Shown here one piece after another: positions 8,544 to 15,710 of a stretch of 30,754 nucleotides of DNA. A model generated the notes under the pieces. The model did not search any database. It was not told the DNA's origin and saw only the letters and a program-made list of their open reading frames with translations. Source of the DNA: DASQUP01 sp035641235 (GTDB lineage: Bacteria > Actinomycetota > CADDZG01 > WHSQ01). The DNA is taken from assembly GCA_035641235.1 (NCBI GenBank), contig DASQUP010000111.1:1-30754 (forward strand), written 5' to 3'. The stretch's first letter is position 1. Every line of letters starts with the position of its first letter. The translations under genes and the position numbers were made by a program.

Positions 8544-9188
8544 TTAGAGGTCGCGCAGCGCCTCGGCGATCGGAGTCTCGCCCGCCCTCGCCTCGAAGAC
8601 CTTTCCTATCGAGGTCTCCTCGACCAGCGCCGAGGCCACCAACTCGGCAACGTCGGCGCGGCTGATTGTGCCGCGGCCCACCGACTCGCCGAGCCGCACG
8701 CGGCCCGTTCCCGGCTCGTCGGTAAGCCGCACCGGTCTCACGATCGTGTAGTCCAACCCACTCGCCATCACCTCGTCGTCGGCGCGGCCCTTGGCGCGGA
8801 GGTAGGCGCTGAATGTGTCGTCTCCCCTCGTGGAGGCGTTCGCTCGCGCCGAGCTGATCATCACGTAGCGGCGGATCCCCCGAGCTCCGGCGGCCTCGAT
8901 CAGCTTGACCGCCCCTTCGTAGTCCATCGTCTCCTTGCGCGCGGAACCGCTCCCCGGCCCTGCACCTGCCGCAAATACGACGGCGTCCGCCGTCCCTACC
9001 GCCGAGGCCACTTCGGCATTCGACGCAGCCTCCAAATCGCAAACGACCGGCGCTCCCCCCGCCTCCCGGACATCCTCCTCGTGGGCGGGGTTGCGGATGA
9101 GCGATCGGATTTCGCCGCCCCCGCCGGCCAGAATCCGCGTCAGCAGCAGCGCGATCTGCCCGTGCCCGCCGGCAATGGCTATCTCCAT
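8544..9188 (-). CDS. NmrA/SDR-like NAD(P)-binding protein
   Basis: A 214-residue single-domain atypical short-chain dehydrogenase. The N-terminal nucleotide-binding motif is GGHGQIA (residues 7-13) following a short beta strand, with VVFAAGAG at the end of beta-4, YVMISSARA, and a Tyr/Lys pair in YLRAKGRAD. YTIVRPVRL and the C-terminal SRADVAELV are typical of the NmrA/YwnB group. The domain length is typical, with no transmembrane segments. It may be a reductase, a redox sensor or a flavin reductase; nothing here decides. A GGGAAAGG ribosome binding site precedes the ATG. It is divergent from the GH6 gene and shares its upstream region with the operators described there. Confidence 0.8.
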   Translation of the reverse strand: MEIAIAGGHGQIALLLTRILAGGGGEIRSLIRNPAHEEDVREAGGAPVVCDLEAASNAEVASAVGTADAVVFAAGAGPGSGSARKETMDYEGAVKLIEAAGARGIRRYVMISSARANASTRGDDTFSAYLRAKGRADDEVMASGLDYTIVRPVRLTDEPGTGRVRLGESVGRGTISRADVAELVASALVEETSIGKVFEARAGETPIAEALRDL

Positions 9189-9251
9189 CGTGACCTTTCC
9201 CTAGAGCGGTAACGCCCCCACGATCGCACAGGTCGCTGGCACCCCAAGTTC

Positions 9252-9265
9252 TGGAAGCGCTCTCA
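9252..9265. promoter_or_regulatory. CebR/CelR-like operator 1
   Basis: TGGAAGCGCTCTCA matches the CelR/CebR operator of cellulolytic actinobacteria (TGGGAGCGCTCCCA, from established knowledge) at 12 of 14 positions, including the AGCGCT core. It lies 136 nt before the cellulase start, upstream of the predicted -35 box. Confidence 0.7.
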
Positions 9266-9294
9266 AGATGCGGCTGCTTCGCGCCCGATCCTGG

Positions 9295-9324
9295 TTGCTC
9301 CCCCGGTCGGCCAGCGCCTAGGAT
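9295..9324 (+). promoter_or_regulatory. Candidate promoter of the GH6 gene
   Basis: TTGCTC (9295-9300) and TAGGAT (9319-9324), separated by 18 nt, place a start site near 9331, inside operator 2. The match is moderate, and the position between two operators adds weight. Confidence 0.45.
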
Positions 9325-9328
9325 GTGA

Positions 9329-9342
9329 TGAGAGCGCTTCCA
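9329..9342. promoter_or_regulatory. CebR/CelR-like operator 2
   Basis: TGAGAGCGCTTCCA is the exact reverse complement of operator 1, 77 bp away, again 12 of 14 to the CelR/CebR consensus. It would cover the predicted transcription start of the cellulase gene, so a LacI-family repressor bound here should block transcription until released by a cello-oligosaccharide. Confidence 0.7.
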
Positions 9343-9387
9343 ACGCTCTGAGAACCCGATGTCGGCCGGCTTGGGGAGGGCTGAGCG

Positions 9388-10716
9388 ATGAATAAGAGAA
9401 CGATCAGCGCGGTTTTCGCCGCGCTCCTAGCCATTGGACTGGTTGGAACGTCCCCCGTTGCCGGTTCGGCGGCAGAAGAGAAGAAGGACCTCGACCCATC
9501 GATCAGCTTCTTCGTACCCCCTCCGCAACCCGGAGCGCTTCAGCAGATAGCCGACCTGCGCGCCGCCAAAGACCCGACCAACGCGGAACTGATCCGGAAC
9601 ATGATCAGGACCCCACAGGCAGTCTGGGTCGAGGCCGGGACCCCGTCCGAGGTCGAAAAGGAAGTGAAGAGGACGATGCGCCGGTCGAATAGGCAGGGAG
9701 GCACGTTGCCGGTGCTTGTCCTTTACAACATTCCGTTCCGTGACTGTGCTCAGTTCTCTGCCGGCGGGGCAACAACCTCCGAGGAGTACCTCGCGTGGGT
9801 GGACGGTGTCGCGAAGGGCATCGGCGACCACGATGCCCTGATCATCCTCGAACCCGATGGCCTGGGGATCATCCCTTGGTACACGGACATCAACGGCAAC
9901 CTCGAGTGGTGCCAGCCGGAGGAGGCCGACTCGGACACAGCGGCGGCCGAACGTTTCTTCATGCTCAACGAGGCGGTGGATCGGCTCAATGAGCAGCCCG
10001 GTGTCAAGGTCTACCTCGATGCTACGCACAGCGCATGGCTTGGCGTTGGTGACGCATCGGACCGCTTGGTGAAGGCAGGCGTTGAACGAGCCGCAGGGTT
10101 CTTCCTCAACGTCTCCAACTACCGACTCACCGAGCACCTGCAGAAGTACGGCACATGGATCTCAAGCTGCCTGGCGTTTGCCAGCAACCCGGAGGAGGGT
10201 GGCTGGAGGCTGGGTCACTACGACTTCTGTGCGAGCCAGTACTTCCCTGCCGACCCGAACGACTTCAGCACCTGGCACCTAACCGACGAGTGGTACGCCG
10301 CAAATCTCGGCTCGGCTGTGGCGACGACCAACTTCGTCATCGACACGAGCCGTAACGGACAAGGACCATGGACTCCACCTGCGGGCGTTTACCCGGACCC
10401 GCAAGATTGGTGCAACCCGCCGGGCCGCGGACTCGGGCTCCGGCCGACCGCGGATACCGGCGATCCGCTGATAGACGCGTATCTCTGGGTGAAGACCCCC
10501 GGAGAGTCGGACGGTGAGTGCACGCGTGGTCTCGGCCCCACCGGCACCGTGGACCCGGAATGGGGCCGGGTCGACCCAGGCGCGGGCGAGTGGTTCCCTG
10601 AGCAAGCACTTCAACTAGTCCAGCTCGCGGTCCCTCCGCTAAACAACTTGCATCGACACCGGGCTGCGCTGCGCGCCTCGCAGCCCGGCTTCCATTTCGC
10701 CCAGCAGACCCGTTAG
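9388..10716 (+). CDS. Secreted GH6 glucanase (cellulase)
   Basis: A 442-residue family 6 glycoside hydrolase, an inverting beta-1,4-glucan cleaving enzyme secreted through Sec: basic MNKR, hydrophobic stretch to about residue 22, probable cut after AGSAA. Family 6 catalytic features are visible: the modulating Asp in FRDCAQFSAGG (about 118), the general acid Asp in ILEPDGLG (about 156), then YLDATHSAWL, NVSNY, WCNPPGRGLG, and the third Asp in VKTPGESDGEC. No cellulose-binding module is present. The last 25 residues after LAVPPL do not look like GH6 and run through a hairpin, suggesting a lost original stop. Two operators upstream imply cellulose- or cellobiose-responsive control. No LacI-type regulator lies in the window. 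Endo- or exo-action is not decided. Confidence 0.92.
   Translation: MNKRTISAVFAALLAIGLVGTSPVAGSAAEEKKDLDPSISFFVPPPQPGALQQIADLRAAKDPTNAELIRNMIRTPQAVWVEAGTPSEVEKEVKRTMRRSNRQGGTLPVLVLYNIPFRDCAQFSAGGATTSEEYLAWVDGVAKGIGDHDALIILEPDGLGIIPWYTDINGNLEWCQPEEADSDTAAAERFFMLNEAVDRLNEQPGVKVYLDATHSAWLGVGDASDRLVKAGVERAAGFFLNVSNYRLTEHLQKYGTWISSCLAFASNPEEGGWRLGHYDFCASQYFPADPNDFSTWHLTDEWYAANLGSAVATTNFVIDTSRNGQGPWTPPAGVYPDPQDWCNPPGRGLGLRPTADTGDPLIDAYLWVKTPGESDGECTRGLGPTGTVDPEWGRVDPGAGEWFPEQALQLVQLAVPPLNNLHRHRAALRASQPGFHFAQQTR
10659..10688. terminator. Hairpin inside the 3' end of the GH6 gene
   Basis: CCGGGCTGCG (10659-10668) and CGCAGCCCGG (10679-10688) form a perfect 10-bp stem with a 10-nt loop. It lies within the unusual C-terminal extension of the cellulase, 28 nt before the stop and between convergent genes. 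It looks like the original terminator now read as coding sequence. Confidence 0.6.
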
Positions 10717-10725
10717 CACTGCGGG

Positions 10726-11559
10726 TCAGCTGCTGAGTTTGCGGAAGCGGCGCACTGCCAACGGGGCGAAGATCAAGCAGATCACAATCGGCCACACGAT
10801 CGCCATCATCAACGAGTTCTCCGTCACCCATGCCTCGCCCCCGAGTCCCGGGTTCCCGAATAACTCTCTTGTGGCGGTGACGGTGGCCGACATGGGATTC
10901 CACTCTGCGATGGTTCCCAGCCATCCCGGCATCTGACTGGGAGACACAAATGTGTTGGCGATCATTGTGATCGGAAACATGAGTCCCCACGCGTTTCCCG
11001 CAGCCTCGGGCGTGCGAAGGATAAGTCCCACGTAAATGCCCAGCCAGATGATGGAGAATCGCAGCAACAATAGGAGGCCAAACGCGGTCAATGCTGCCGT
11101 CAGAGTTCCGTGCCACCTCCACGACACCACCAGCCCGCATGCAACGAGGATGACGAGATCGAGAGTCGAGTTGAACATGTCCGCGATGCTGCGGCCCACC
11201 AGAACTCCGGAGCGAGCCATCGGCATGGAACGGAACCGGTCCATTACACCCCTTGCACCGTCGGTGGTAACGGCAACCATGGTCGCTCCACCCCCGAACA
11301 TCATGGTCATGGCGAACATGCCCGGCATAAGGAACTCGCGGTAGTCGCCTCCGCCGGCAACGGTCATTGCGCTGCCGAAGACATAGCCGAACAGCAGCAC
11401 CATCATGATCGGGTACATCAACGTGAACACGACCCTCGCCGGCTCGCGAACCCAATACGTGAGGTCCCGGACGGCGATGATCCAGCCATCGAGGGCGGCG
11501 CGCCGAAGGCGCTCGAGCGGAGTCCGGGGGATCTCCGGGACGAGTGCAGTCATGCTCAT
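10726..11559 (-). CDS. DrrB-like ABC-2 type transporter permease
   Basis: A 277-residue inner-membrane permease of the ABC-2/DrrB group with about six hydrophobic segments and family features: the N-terminal amphipathic region, REFLMPGMFAMTMMFGGG, the loop RGVMDRFRSMPMARSGVL, and MIANTFVSPSQMPGWLG before the last helices. It works with the ATPase encoded immediately upstream, whose stop overlaps this ATG as ATGA. Families of this type export drugs, antibiotics or lipids. The cargo is unknown. It converges on the GH6 gene with 9 nt between stops. Confidence 0.88.
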   Translation of the reverse strand: MSMTALVPEIPRTPLERLRRAALDGWIIAVRDLTYWVREPARVVFTLMYPIMMVLLFGYVFGSAMTVAGGGDYREFLMPGMFAMTMMFGGGATMVAVTTDGARGVMDRFRSMPMARSGVLVGRSIADMFNSTLDLVILVACGLVVSWRWHGTLTAALTAFGLLLLLRFSIIWLGIYVGLILRTPEAAGNAWGLMFPITMIANTFVSPSQMPGWLGTIAEWNPMSATVTATRELFGNPGLGGEAWVTENSLMMAIVWPIVICLIFAPLAVRRFRKLSS

Positions 11560-12521
11560 GCGGCCACCCCCTCCTTAGCGTGATGACCCGTTAGCTGGAG
11601 AAACACTTCATCGAGAGTGGGCCGCCGAAGTGCGACGTCTTCCACCACGATGTCTGCCTCGCCAAGAGCGCGCACGACCTCCGTCAGAACAGCCACACGA
11701 TCACGCACAGAGGCGCTCACCCGGCGCAGTTCCCGAGTGATCTCGGCGTTCGTGCCGGTTACCCCCGCGACAACGACCGCCGCAGCGTCCAGCTCGTTTT
11801 CATCTCGGACGATCGCATCGATTCGCTCGCCTCCGGTCGTGGACTTCAACTCGGACGGACTACCACTTGCGATCACCCGGCCCATGTCGATGACTGCGAT
11901 CTGATCTGCAAGCCGATCGGCCTCGTCCATGTACTGGGTCGTAAGCACCACAGTGGTACCGGTATCGACCATCGTGGATATTGCCGACCACACCTCATTG
12001 CGGCCCCTGGGATCGAGCCCCGTAGTCGGTTCGTCCAGGAACAACACCTGCGGAGAGAGGATCATGCTCGCAGCAAGATCCAGACGTCGCTGCATCCCGC
12101 CTGAGTAGTCACGGACCGGCTTGTTGCGGGCATCCGCAAGACCAAACTGTTCGAGCAGTTCGTCGGCGCGCCGCCGAGCTTCGCTTTTCGGAAGGTGAAA
12201 GAGCCGGCCGAACATCGCTAGGTTCTGCCGCCCGCTGAGGATCTCGTCCAGCGCCGGACTCTGGCCCAGTAGCCCGATTCGGTAGCGGACCTCGTCGGAG
12301 TGCCGCGCGACGTCGAACCCAGCCACCTCCGCCCGCCCGGCATCGTGCCGGAGCAGGGTCGCCAAGATCCGAACGGCCGTGGTCTTCCCGGCGCCGTTGG
12401 GTCCGAGGACGCCACAGACAGTACCCGCGGGCACGGCGAGATCGAGCCCGTCGAGAGCGCGGGTCCCCCCGAACCGCTTGGAGAGGCCTTCGGCCAGAAC
12501 TGCCCACTGCGATCCAGCCAT
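11556..12521 (-). CDS. DrrA-like ABC exporter ATP-binding protein
   Basis: A 321-residue ATPase of the daunorubicin-resistance (DrrA) type. Walker A is GPNGAGKTT (about residue 39), the Q-loop lies in IGLLGQSP, the signature is YSGGMQRRLDLA, and Walker B is VLFLDEPTTGLDPRGR, followed by LTTQYMDEADRLAD. The C-terminal DrrA extension ends with ALRRPTLDEVFLQLTG. The start at ATG 12521 is chosen because GGGGG precedes it and the family N-terminus begins there; the frame is open further upstream, but that part overlaps the divergent tetR-like gene and its promoter. It is in an operon with the DrrB-like permease and very probably controlled by the divergent TetR regulator. Confidence 0.9.
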   Translation of the reverse strand: MAGSQWAVLAEGLSKRFGGTRALDGLDLAVPAGTVCGVLGPNGAGKTTAVRILATLLRHDAGRAEVAGFDVARHSDEVRYRIGLLGQSPALDEILSGRQNLAMFGRLFHLPKSEARRRADELLEQFGLADARNKPVRDYSGGMQRRLDLAASMILSPQVLFLDEPTTGLDPRGRNEVWSAISTMVDTGTTVVLTTQYMDEADRLADQIAVIDMGRVIASGSPSELKSTTGGERIDAIVRDENELDAAAVVVAGVTGTNAEITRELRRVSASVRDRVAVLTEVVRALGEADIVVEDVALRRPTLDEVFLQLTGHHAKEGVAA

Positions 12522-12536
12522 TTGGCCCCCTAACTC

Positions 12537-12591
12537 GATATAGTGTACGGAGTTATGGGAAACTATACCGTACGCCCTACGGAGTAGCAAC
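12537..12591. promoter_or_regulatory. Divergent promoter and probable TetR operator
   Basis: The 70-bp gap between the exporter and regulator genes is AT-richer than its surroundings. It holds TATAGT on each strand (12539-12544 plus; 12562-12567 minus), a dyad GTACGG (12545-12550) / CCGTAC (12568-12573), and a direct repeat TACGGAGT (12546-12553 and 12578-12585). The arrangement fits overlapping -10 boxes covered by a TetR-type operator, giving joint control of both transcripts. Confidence 0.6.
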
Positions 12592-13404
12592 GTGCCCGCC
12601 GACGGTTCCCGCCGGAACTTGGCCGAGCAGAGCCTGGCGCTGCTGTGGGGGTGGCAGAAGAAACCACGGCGAGGGCCCAAACCAGGGCTCGACGTCGAAC
12701 GCATCGCTCGCGCCGCGATCGACATCGCCGATACCCACGGGCTCGAAGCGCTGTCGATGAGGAGCGTGTCCGAGCGCCTCGGCGTCGGCGCGATGTCTCT
12801 CTACACGTATGTGCCCGGCAAGGCTGAACTCCTCGACGTGATGGTGGACAGGGTGGTGGCCGAGAAGTCCCTCCCGGCGACCGACGGAGGGTGGCGGGCG
12901 CGCCTCGAGGCGATCGCCCGCGAGGACTGGGCACTGTACCGGCGCCACCGGTGGCTGCTCGAGGTCTCGTTCGCCAGAAGTGTGATGGGGCCGAACGTGC
13001 TCCAAGGCTTCGAGGGCGCCCTGGCAGCCATCTCGGGAACCGGCTTCACAGCGAGCGAGATGCCGAGGGTAGTGACTCTCCTGGGCGTGTACGTACGGGG
13101 CGCGGCCAAGAATGCTGCCGACGCAATTGACGCCGCGCAACAGACGGGGGTCAGCGACGACGAATGGTGGTTGGAGCGCGAGCCGATTCTCGACAAATAC
13201 ATCGACTTTTCTCGCTACCCGACTCTAGGCGAAGTTGCCGAAGCCGGTGGATTCACCGAGATGGGTGGCGACGCGGACTACTTCTATCAGCGGGCACTCG
13301 ACGACTTCGAGTTCGGGCTAGAACGCGTCCTCGACGGATTGGAGGCATACATAGAGCGCCGCACATCGAGGGCAGGTCCGGGTGACGGCGCGCCGGATGG
13401 CTAG
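12592..13404 (+). CDS. TetR-family transcriptional regulator
   Basis: A 270-residue TetR regulator. The DNA-binding domain spans about residues 34-80 (VERIARAAIDIADTHGLEAL, then MRSVSERLGVGAMSLYTYVPGKAELLDVM), containing the helix-turn-helix and the conserved Y.Y/K segment. The longer C-terminal half resembles the TetR_C_1 class that senses small hydrophobic compounds, with a negatively charged tail. GTG 12592 is used; ribosome binding is weak (GGAG 10 nt upstream). It is divergent from the DrrAB-like exporter, the classic layout of a repressor relieved by the exported drug. Its stop codon shares CTAG with that of the convergent aminotransferase gene. Confidence 0.9.
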   Translation: MPADGSRRNLAEQSLALLWGWQKKPRRGPKPGLDVERIARAAIDIADTHGLEALSMRSVSERLGVGAMSLYTYVPGKAELLDVMVDRVVAEKSLPATDGGWRARLEAIAREDWALYRRHRWLLEVSFARSVMGPNVLQGFEGALAAISGTGFTASEMPRVVTLLGVYVRGAAKNAADAIDAAQQTGVSDDEWWLEREPILDKYIDFSRYPTLGEVAEAGGFTEMGGDADYFYQRALDDFEFGLERVLDGLEAYIERRTSRAGPGDGAPDG

Positions 13405-14753
13405 GGCATTTGTGCGAGCGCCGCGACGGCCGCGTCAACTTGCTCGGGCGTCGTGACGATACTGGTGCCGAAGCGAACGTACTGAGCGCGGTAGGGCGTG
13501 ACACTCGCCAGAATCGCGTGCTGGCTCCGCAGCGTTTCGATCACCAGTGGGGGCTCCAGACCGTCGACCGTGCAACAGACAATACCCGAGGAGATTTCTT
13601 CATCGAGTGGGGTCAGAAGGCGGATGTTGGGCAGTGCTGAAAGACCCTCCTTCAAACGAGCCGCGAGTTCGTGGGTGCGATCAGCGACACGCTTCTTTCC
13701 GATTTTGTTGTGAAAGTCGAAGGCATCCAGGAGTGCCCATCGGTGCTCGAATGAGTGGAAGCCCCCGGGCGTTCCATCGAGCCCGAATATGAACGGCACT
13801 TCCTCGTCGAACAGCCACGCGCCGATACTCGGACCCGAGAAGGTAGGGATGATCGGAGCGAACCTGTCCCAAACATCCCGCCGGGCCCAAACGATTCCCG
13901 TGCCACGTGGTCCGAACAGCCACTTGTGGGTTCCGGTGATGAAGACGTCGCACCCAAGTCCGGGCGGCATGGTGTCTTCCGCCGCAAACCCATGCACTGC
14001 ATCGAGGCACAGCAGGGCTCGATCGCCCGGATCACGGTCGGCGTTGATTTCCTCCAACGAATCCGCGATCTCTTTGACGGGGATCTTCACACCCGTACTG
14101 GAATGGACCCATGTCAGAGCCACAACTCTCGTGGCGGGTCTGATGGACTGACGCAGGATCGAAACCATTTCGCCGGCGGTTGCTTTGGCGGGATCATTGT
14201 AGAGAGCGACCTGTTCGACTTCTGCTCCCGAGCGAGCGCCAGCGAGCCGCAGCGATTCATGCGTGGAATAGAAATCGTGCGTGGTCGTCAGTATGTGGTC
14301 GCCGGGCTTCAATCGGAGGCCGTTGTAGGTCAAACCGAGCCCCATCGTCGTGCTGTCTGTGAGAGCGATCTCCTCGGGTGGGACACCGAGGTAGCGGGCC
14401 GCTGCCATTCTGACGGCCTCATCGTTCTTGGTCTCGTCCGCGACTGCTCGGCCGGGATCCGCGTCCAGCGCCGCCCTCCATTGCTCGATTGCCGCCCTTA
14501 CCGACGCCGGATGGGACGCGAGTACAAATGCAGAGAAATGGGCCATGTCGGGGGCGAGCATGAATTGGGCTCGTACGTTCTCCCAATCCCGCAGATCCGT
14601 GGCTAGGGCCGGCGTGGGAGTTTCGTCCTGCCGCGCCGTGGCAGCCCCGGAGTCTCCCGAGCTGCAGCCTGCTAAGGCGAGAGCCCCGGCACCGGCCGCG
14701 ACCCGCGCACCTCCCACCAGGAACGCCCGCCGACCAAGCGACGGCGTCTTCAT
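13401..14753 (-). CDS. Exported class V PLP aminotransferase (Tat lipoprotein)
   Basis: A 450-residue class V (fold type I) PLP enzyme, related to the isopenicillin N epimerase / cysteine desulfurase group. PLP-binding residues are visible: LTDSTTMGLGL, the Asp of CLDAVHGF (PLP N1 contact), and the Schiff-base Lys in FITGTHKWLFGPRG. The C-terminal domain ends VTTPEQVDAAVAAL. Unusually, the N-terminus is a twin-arginine signal (RRAFLVGG, Arg 8-9) with a hydrophobic stretch and lipobox LALAGC (Cys 30) followed by SSGDSG, so the folded, cofactor-loaded enzyme should be anchored outside the membrane. It lies 45 nt downstream of the DUF5317 gene on the same strand. The substrate is unknown. Confidence 0.88.
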   Translation of the reverse strand: MKTPSLGRRAFLVGGARVAAGAGALALAGCSSGDSGAATARQDETPTPALATDLRDWENVRAQFMLAPDMAHFSAFVLASHPASVRAAIEQWRAALDADPGRAVADETKNDEAVRMAAARYLGVPPEEIALTDSTTMGLGLTYNGLRLKPGDHILTTTHDFYSTHESLRLAGARSGAEVEQVALYNDPAKATAGEMVSILRQSIRPATRVVALTWVHSSTGVKIPVKEIADSLEEINADRDPGDRALLCLDAVHGFAAEDTMPPGLGCDVFITGTHKWLFGPRGTGIVWARRDVWDRFAPIIPTFSGPSIGAWLFDEEVPFIFGLDGTPGGFHSFEHRWALLDAFDFHNKIGKKRVADRTHELAARLKEGLSALPNIRLLTPLDEEISSGIVCCTVDGLEPPLVIETLRSQHAILASVTPYRAQYVRFGTSIVTTPEQVDAAVAALAQMP

Positions 14754-14798
14754 TGTCAGATCATATGACCGGCAACGAGCAATCTCTCGGGCTCACGA

Positions 14799-15434
14799 CT
14801 ACCGGCAGAGCCGGACGGCCACTTGATTCGTGGCGACGATCGACCCGCACGCAAAGTGGAGGAGCAGCGCAGCCCCCACCACGATCAGGATGTCTCCAAC
14901 GCTGAACACATTGTGGAAGGGCCACGACGCAGGGATGGCGAATATGTCGCCCAGAAATGGCAGGTTCGGGCTCGCCAGAGCTGCCGAGTTCTCGAAGGAC
15001 CCCCCGGAGTCGACCACACCAGCGGCGGCCAGGGCAGTTGGCGAGGCCGGCATGGTCCCTCCATTGACTGCGATCGCGGTCGCATTGAGCAACCCCCCGA
15101 TGCCGATTGTGGGAACTCCCCGAACACTCCGGTTGAGCAAGACCACGAATCCCGCGACCGCGTATGAGGCCACGTGCATGATCGCCAGAAGCGGCCGTCC
15201 CGCGTTTGGAAACACCGATATGGCCAGAATCTGGAGGGCGAGCGCGATAAAGAGGAGCCAGCTCCCCCTCAGTTTTAATGTAAGGACCCCGCGAAGGCGC
15301 CCACCTGTGAGCATCACTGAAACCAGCAGCAAGCCTGCCGCTGCGAGCAAAAACATGTTCCTCCCACGGATCGTCCCTACAAACTTCGGCGCGCGGGGGG
15401 CCGTCTTTACTGGATAGTCCAGGGACTTCGACAC
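14799..15434 (-). CDS. DUF5317 membrane protein
   Basis: A 211-residue membrane protein with about five hydrophobic segments: FLLAAAGLLLVSVML, SWLLFIALALQILAISV, LLAIMHVASYAVAGFVVLL, GIGGLLNATAIAV and VFSVGDILIVVGAALLL. The conserved NGGTMPASP, FENSA.LA.PNLPFLGDIFAIPASWPF-like pattern is what identifies DUF5317, a family common in Actinobacteria and relatives without known function. GTG 15434 is chosen because GGGGGAG lies 5 nt upstream; a TTG at 15470 in the same frame lacks one. It is probably cotranscribed with the exported aminotransferase gene. Confidence 0.8.
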   Translation of the reverse strand: MSKSLDYPVKTAPRAPKFVGTIRGRNMFLLAAAGLLLVSVMLTGGRLRGVLTLKLRGSWLLFIALALQILAISVFPNAGRPLLAIMHVASYAVAGFVVLLNRSVRGVPTIGIGGLLNATAIAVNGGTMPASPTALAAAGVVDSGGSFENSAALASPNLPFLGDIFAIPASWPFHNVFSVGDILIVVGAALLLHFACGSIVATNQVAVRLCR

Positions 15435-15511
15435 TGCTGCTCCCCCGATTGGGTATGCGCGCACCCCCAAAAGGGGTAGATGAGGGCGGCACCCTAAAGG
15501 TCACCCGGTAT

Positions 15512-15550
15512 CGCTCCGAGCACGCAGTAGTAGGGGCTGGTTCGGGAGCG
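15512..15550 (+). other. Weak leader stem upstream of the small ORF
   Basis: CGCTCC (15512-15517) can pair with GGAGCG (15545-15550), just ahead of the AAAGGAG ribosome binding site of the 29-codon ORF. Only 6 bp, so chance is possible. No known riboswitch motif is recognised in this leader. Confidence 0.25.
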
Positions 15551-15568
15551 CACACAAAGGAGAAAGAC

Positions 15569-15658
15569 GTGAAAGTACGTGCCTTTCGAGTCGCCATGGT
15601 GTTGTCGTCGATAGCGATGCTTCTCGAGGTTCTTGGTGCTGGTAAGAAGTGGGGCTAA
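15569..15658 (+). CDS. 29-residue small hydrophobic protein
   Basis: A GTG start 6 nt after an excellent Shine-Dalgarno (AAAGGAG at 15556-15562) opens a 29-codon frame ending TAA: a basic start MKVRAFR, a hydrophobic stretch AMVLSSIAMLLEVLGAG, and the tail KKWG. It resembles either a short signal-peptide-like membrane peptide or a secreted leader. The stop lies 53 nt before ATG 15711 of the GGDEF-EAL gene, so cotranscription is likely. I do not recognise a family. The strong ribosome binding site, in contrast to the weak one of the larger gene, is the main support. Confidence 0.55.
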   Translation: MKVRAFRVAMVLSSIAMLLEVLGAGKKWG

Positions 15659-15710
15659 AGCCACACAGTGATTGAAACAAACTGCTAGCCCTTCTCGCTT
15701 CCCAGCTCAC

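Noticed and set aside
7654..9042. A 462-codon open frame on the minus strand opposite the binding protein and NmrA-like gene
   Set aside because: It is antisense to a well-supported domain and then runs out of frame with the NmrA-like gene; its composition (Arg/Gly/Ser-rich) is typical of a GC-rich shadow frame.
10690..10698. A fourth copy of the palindrome family at TTCCATTTC in the cellulase 3' end
   Set aside because: The matching left arm GAAATGG is not present about 40 nt upstream; only one end is seen.
12522..12725. A longer start for the DrrA-like ATPase
   Set aside because: The extension would cover the divergent promoter and the tetR-like start, and it lacks family homology.
15471..15568. 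A c-di-GMP riboswitch before the GGDEF-EAL gene
   Set aside because: Neither GEMM-I nor GEMM-II core motifs are seen; only a weak 6-bp stem is present.
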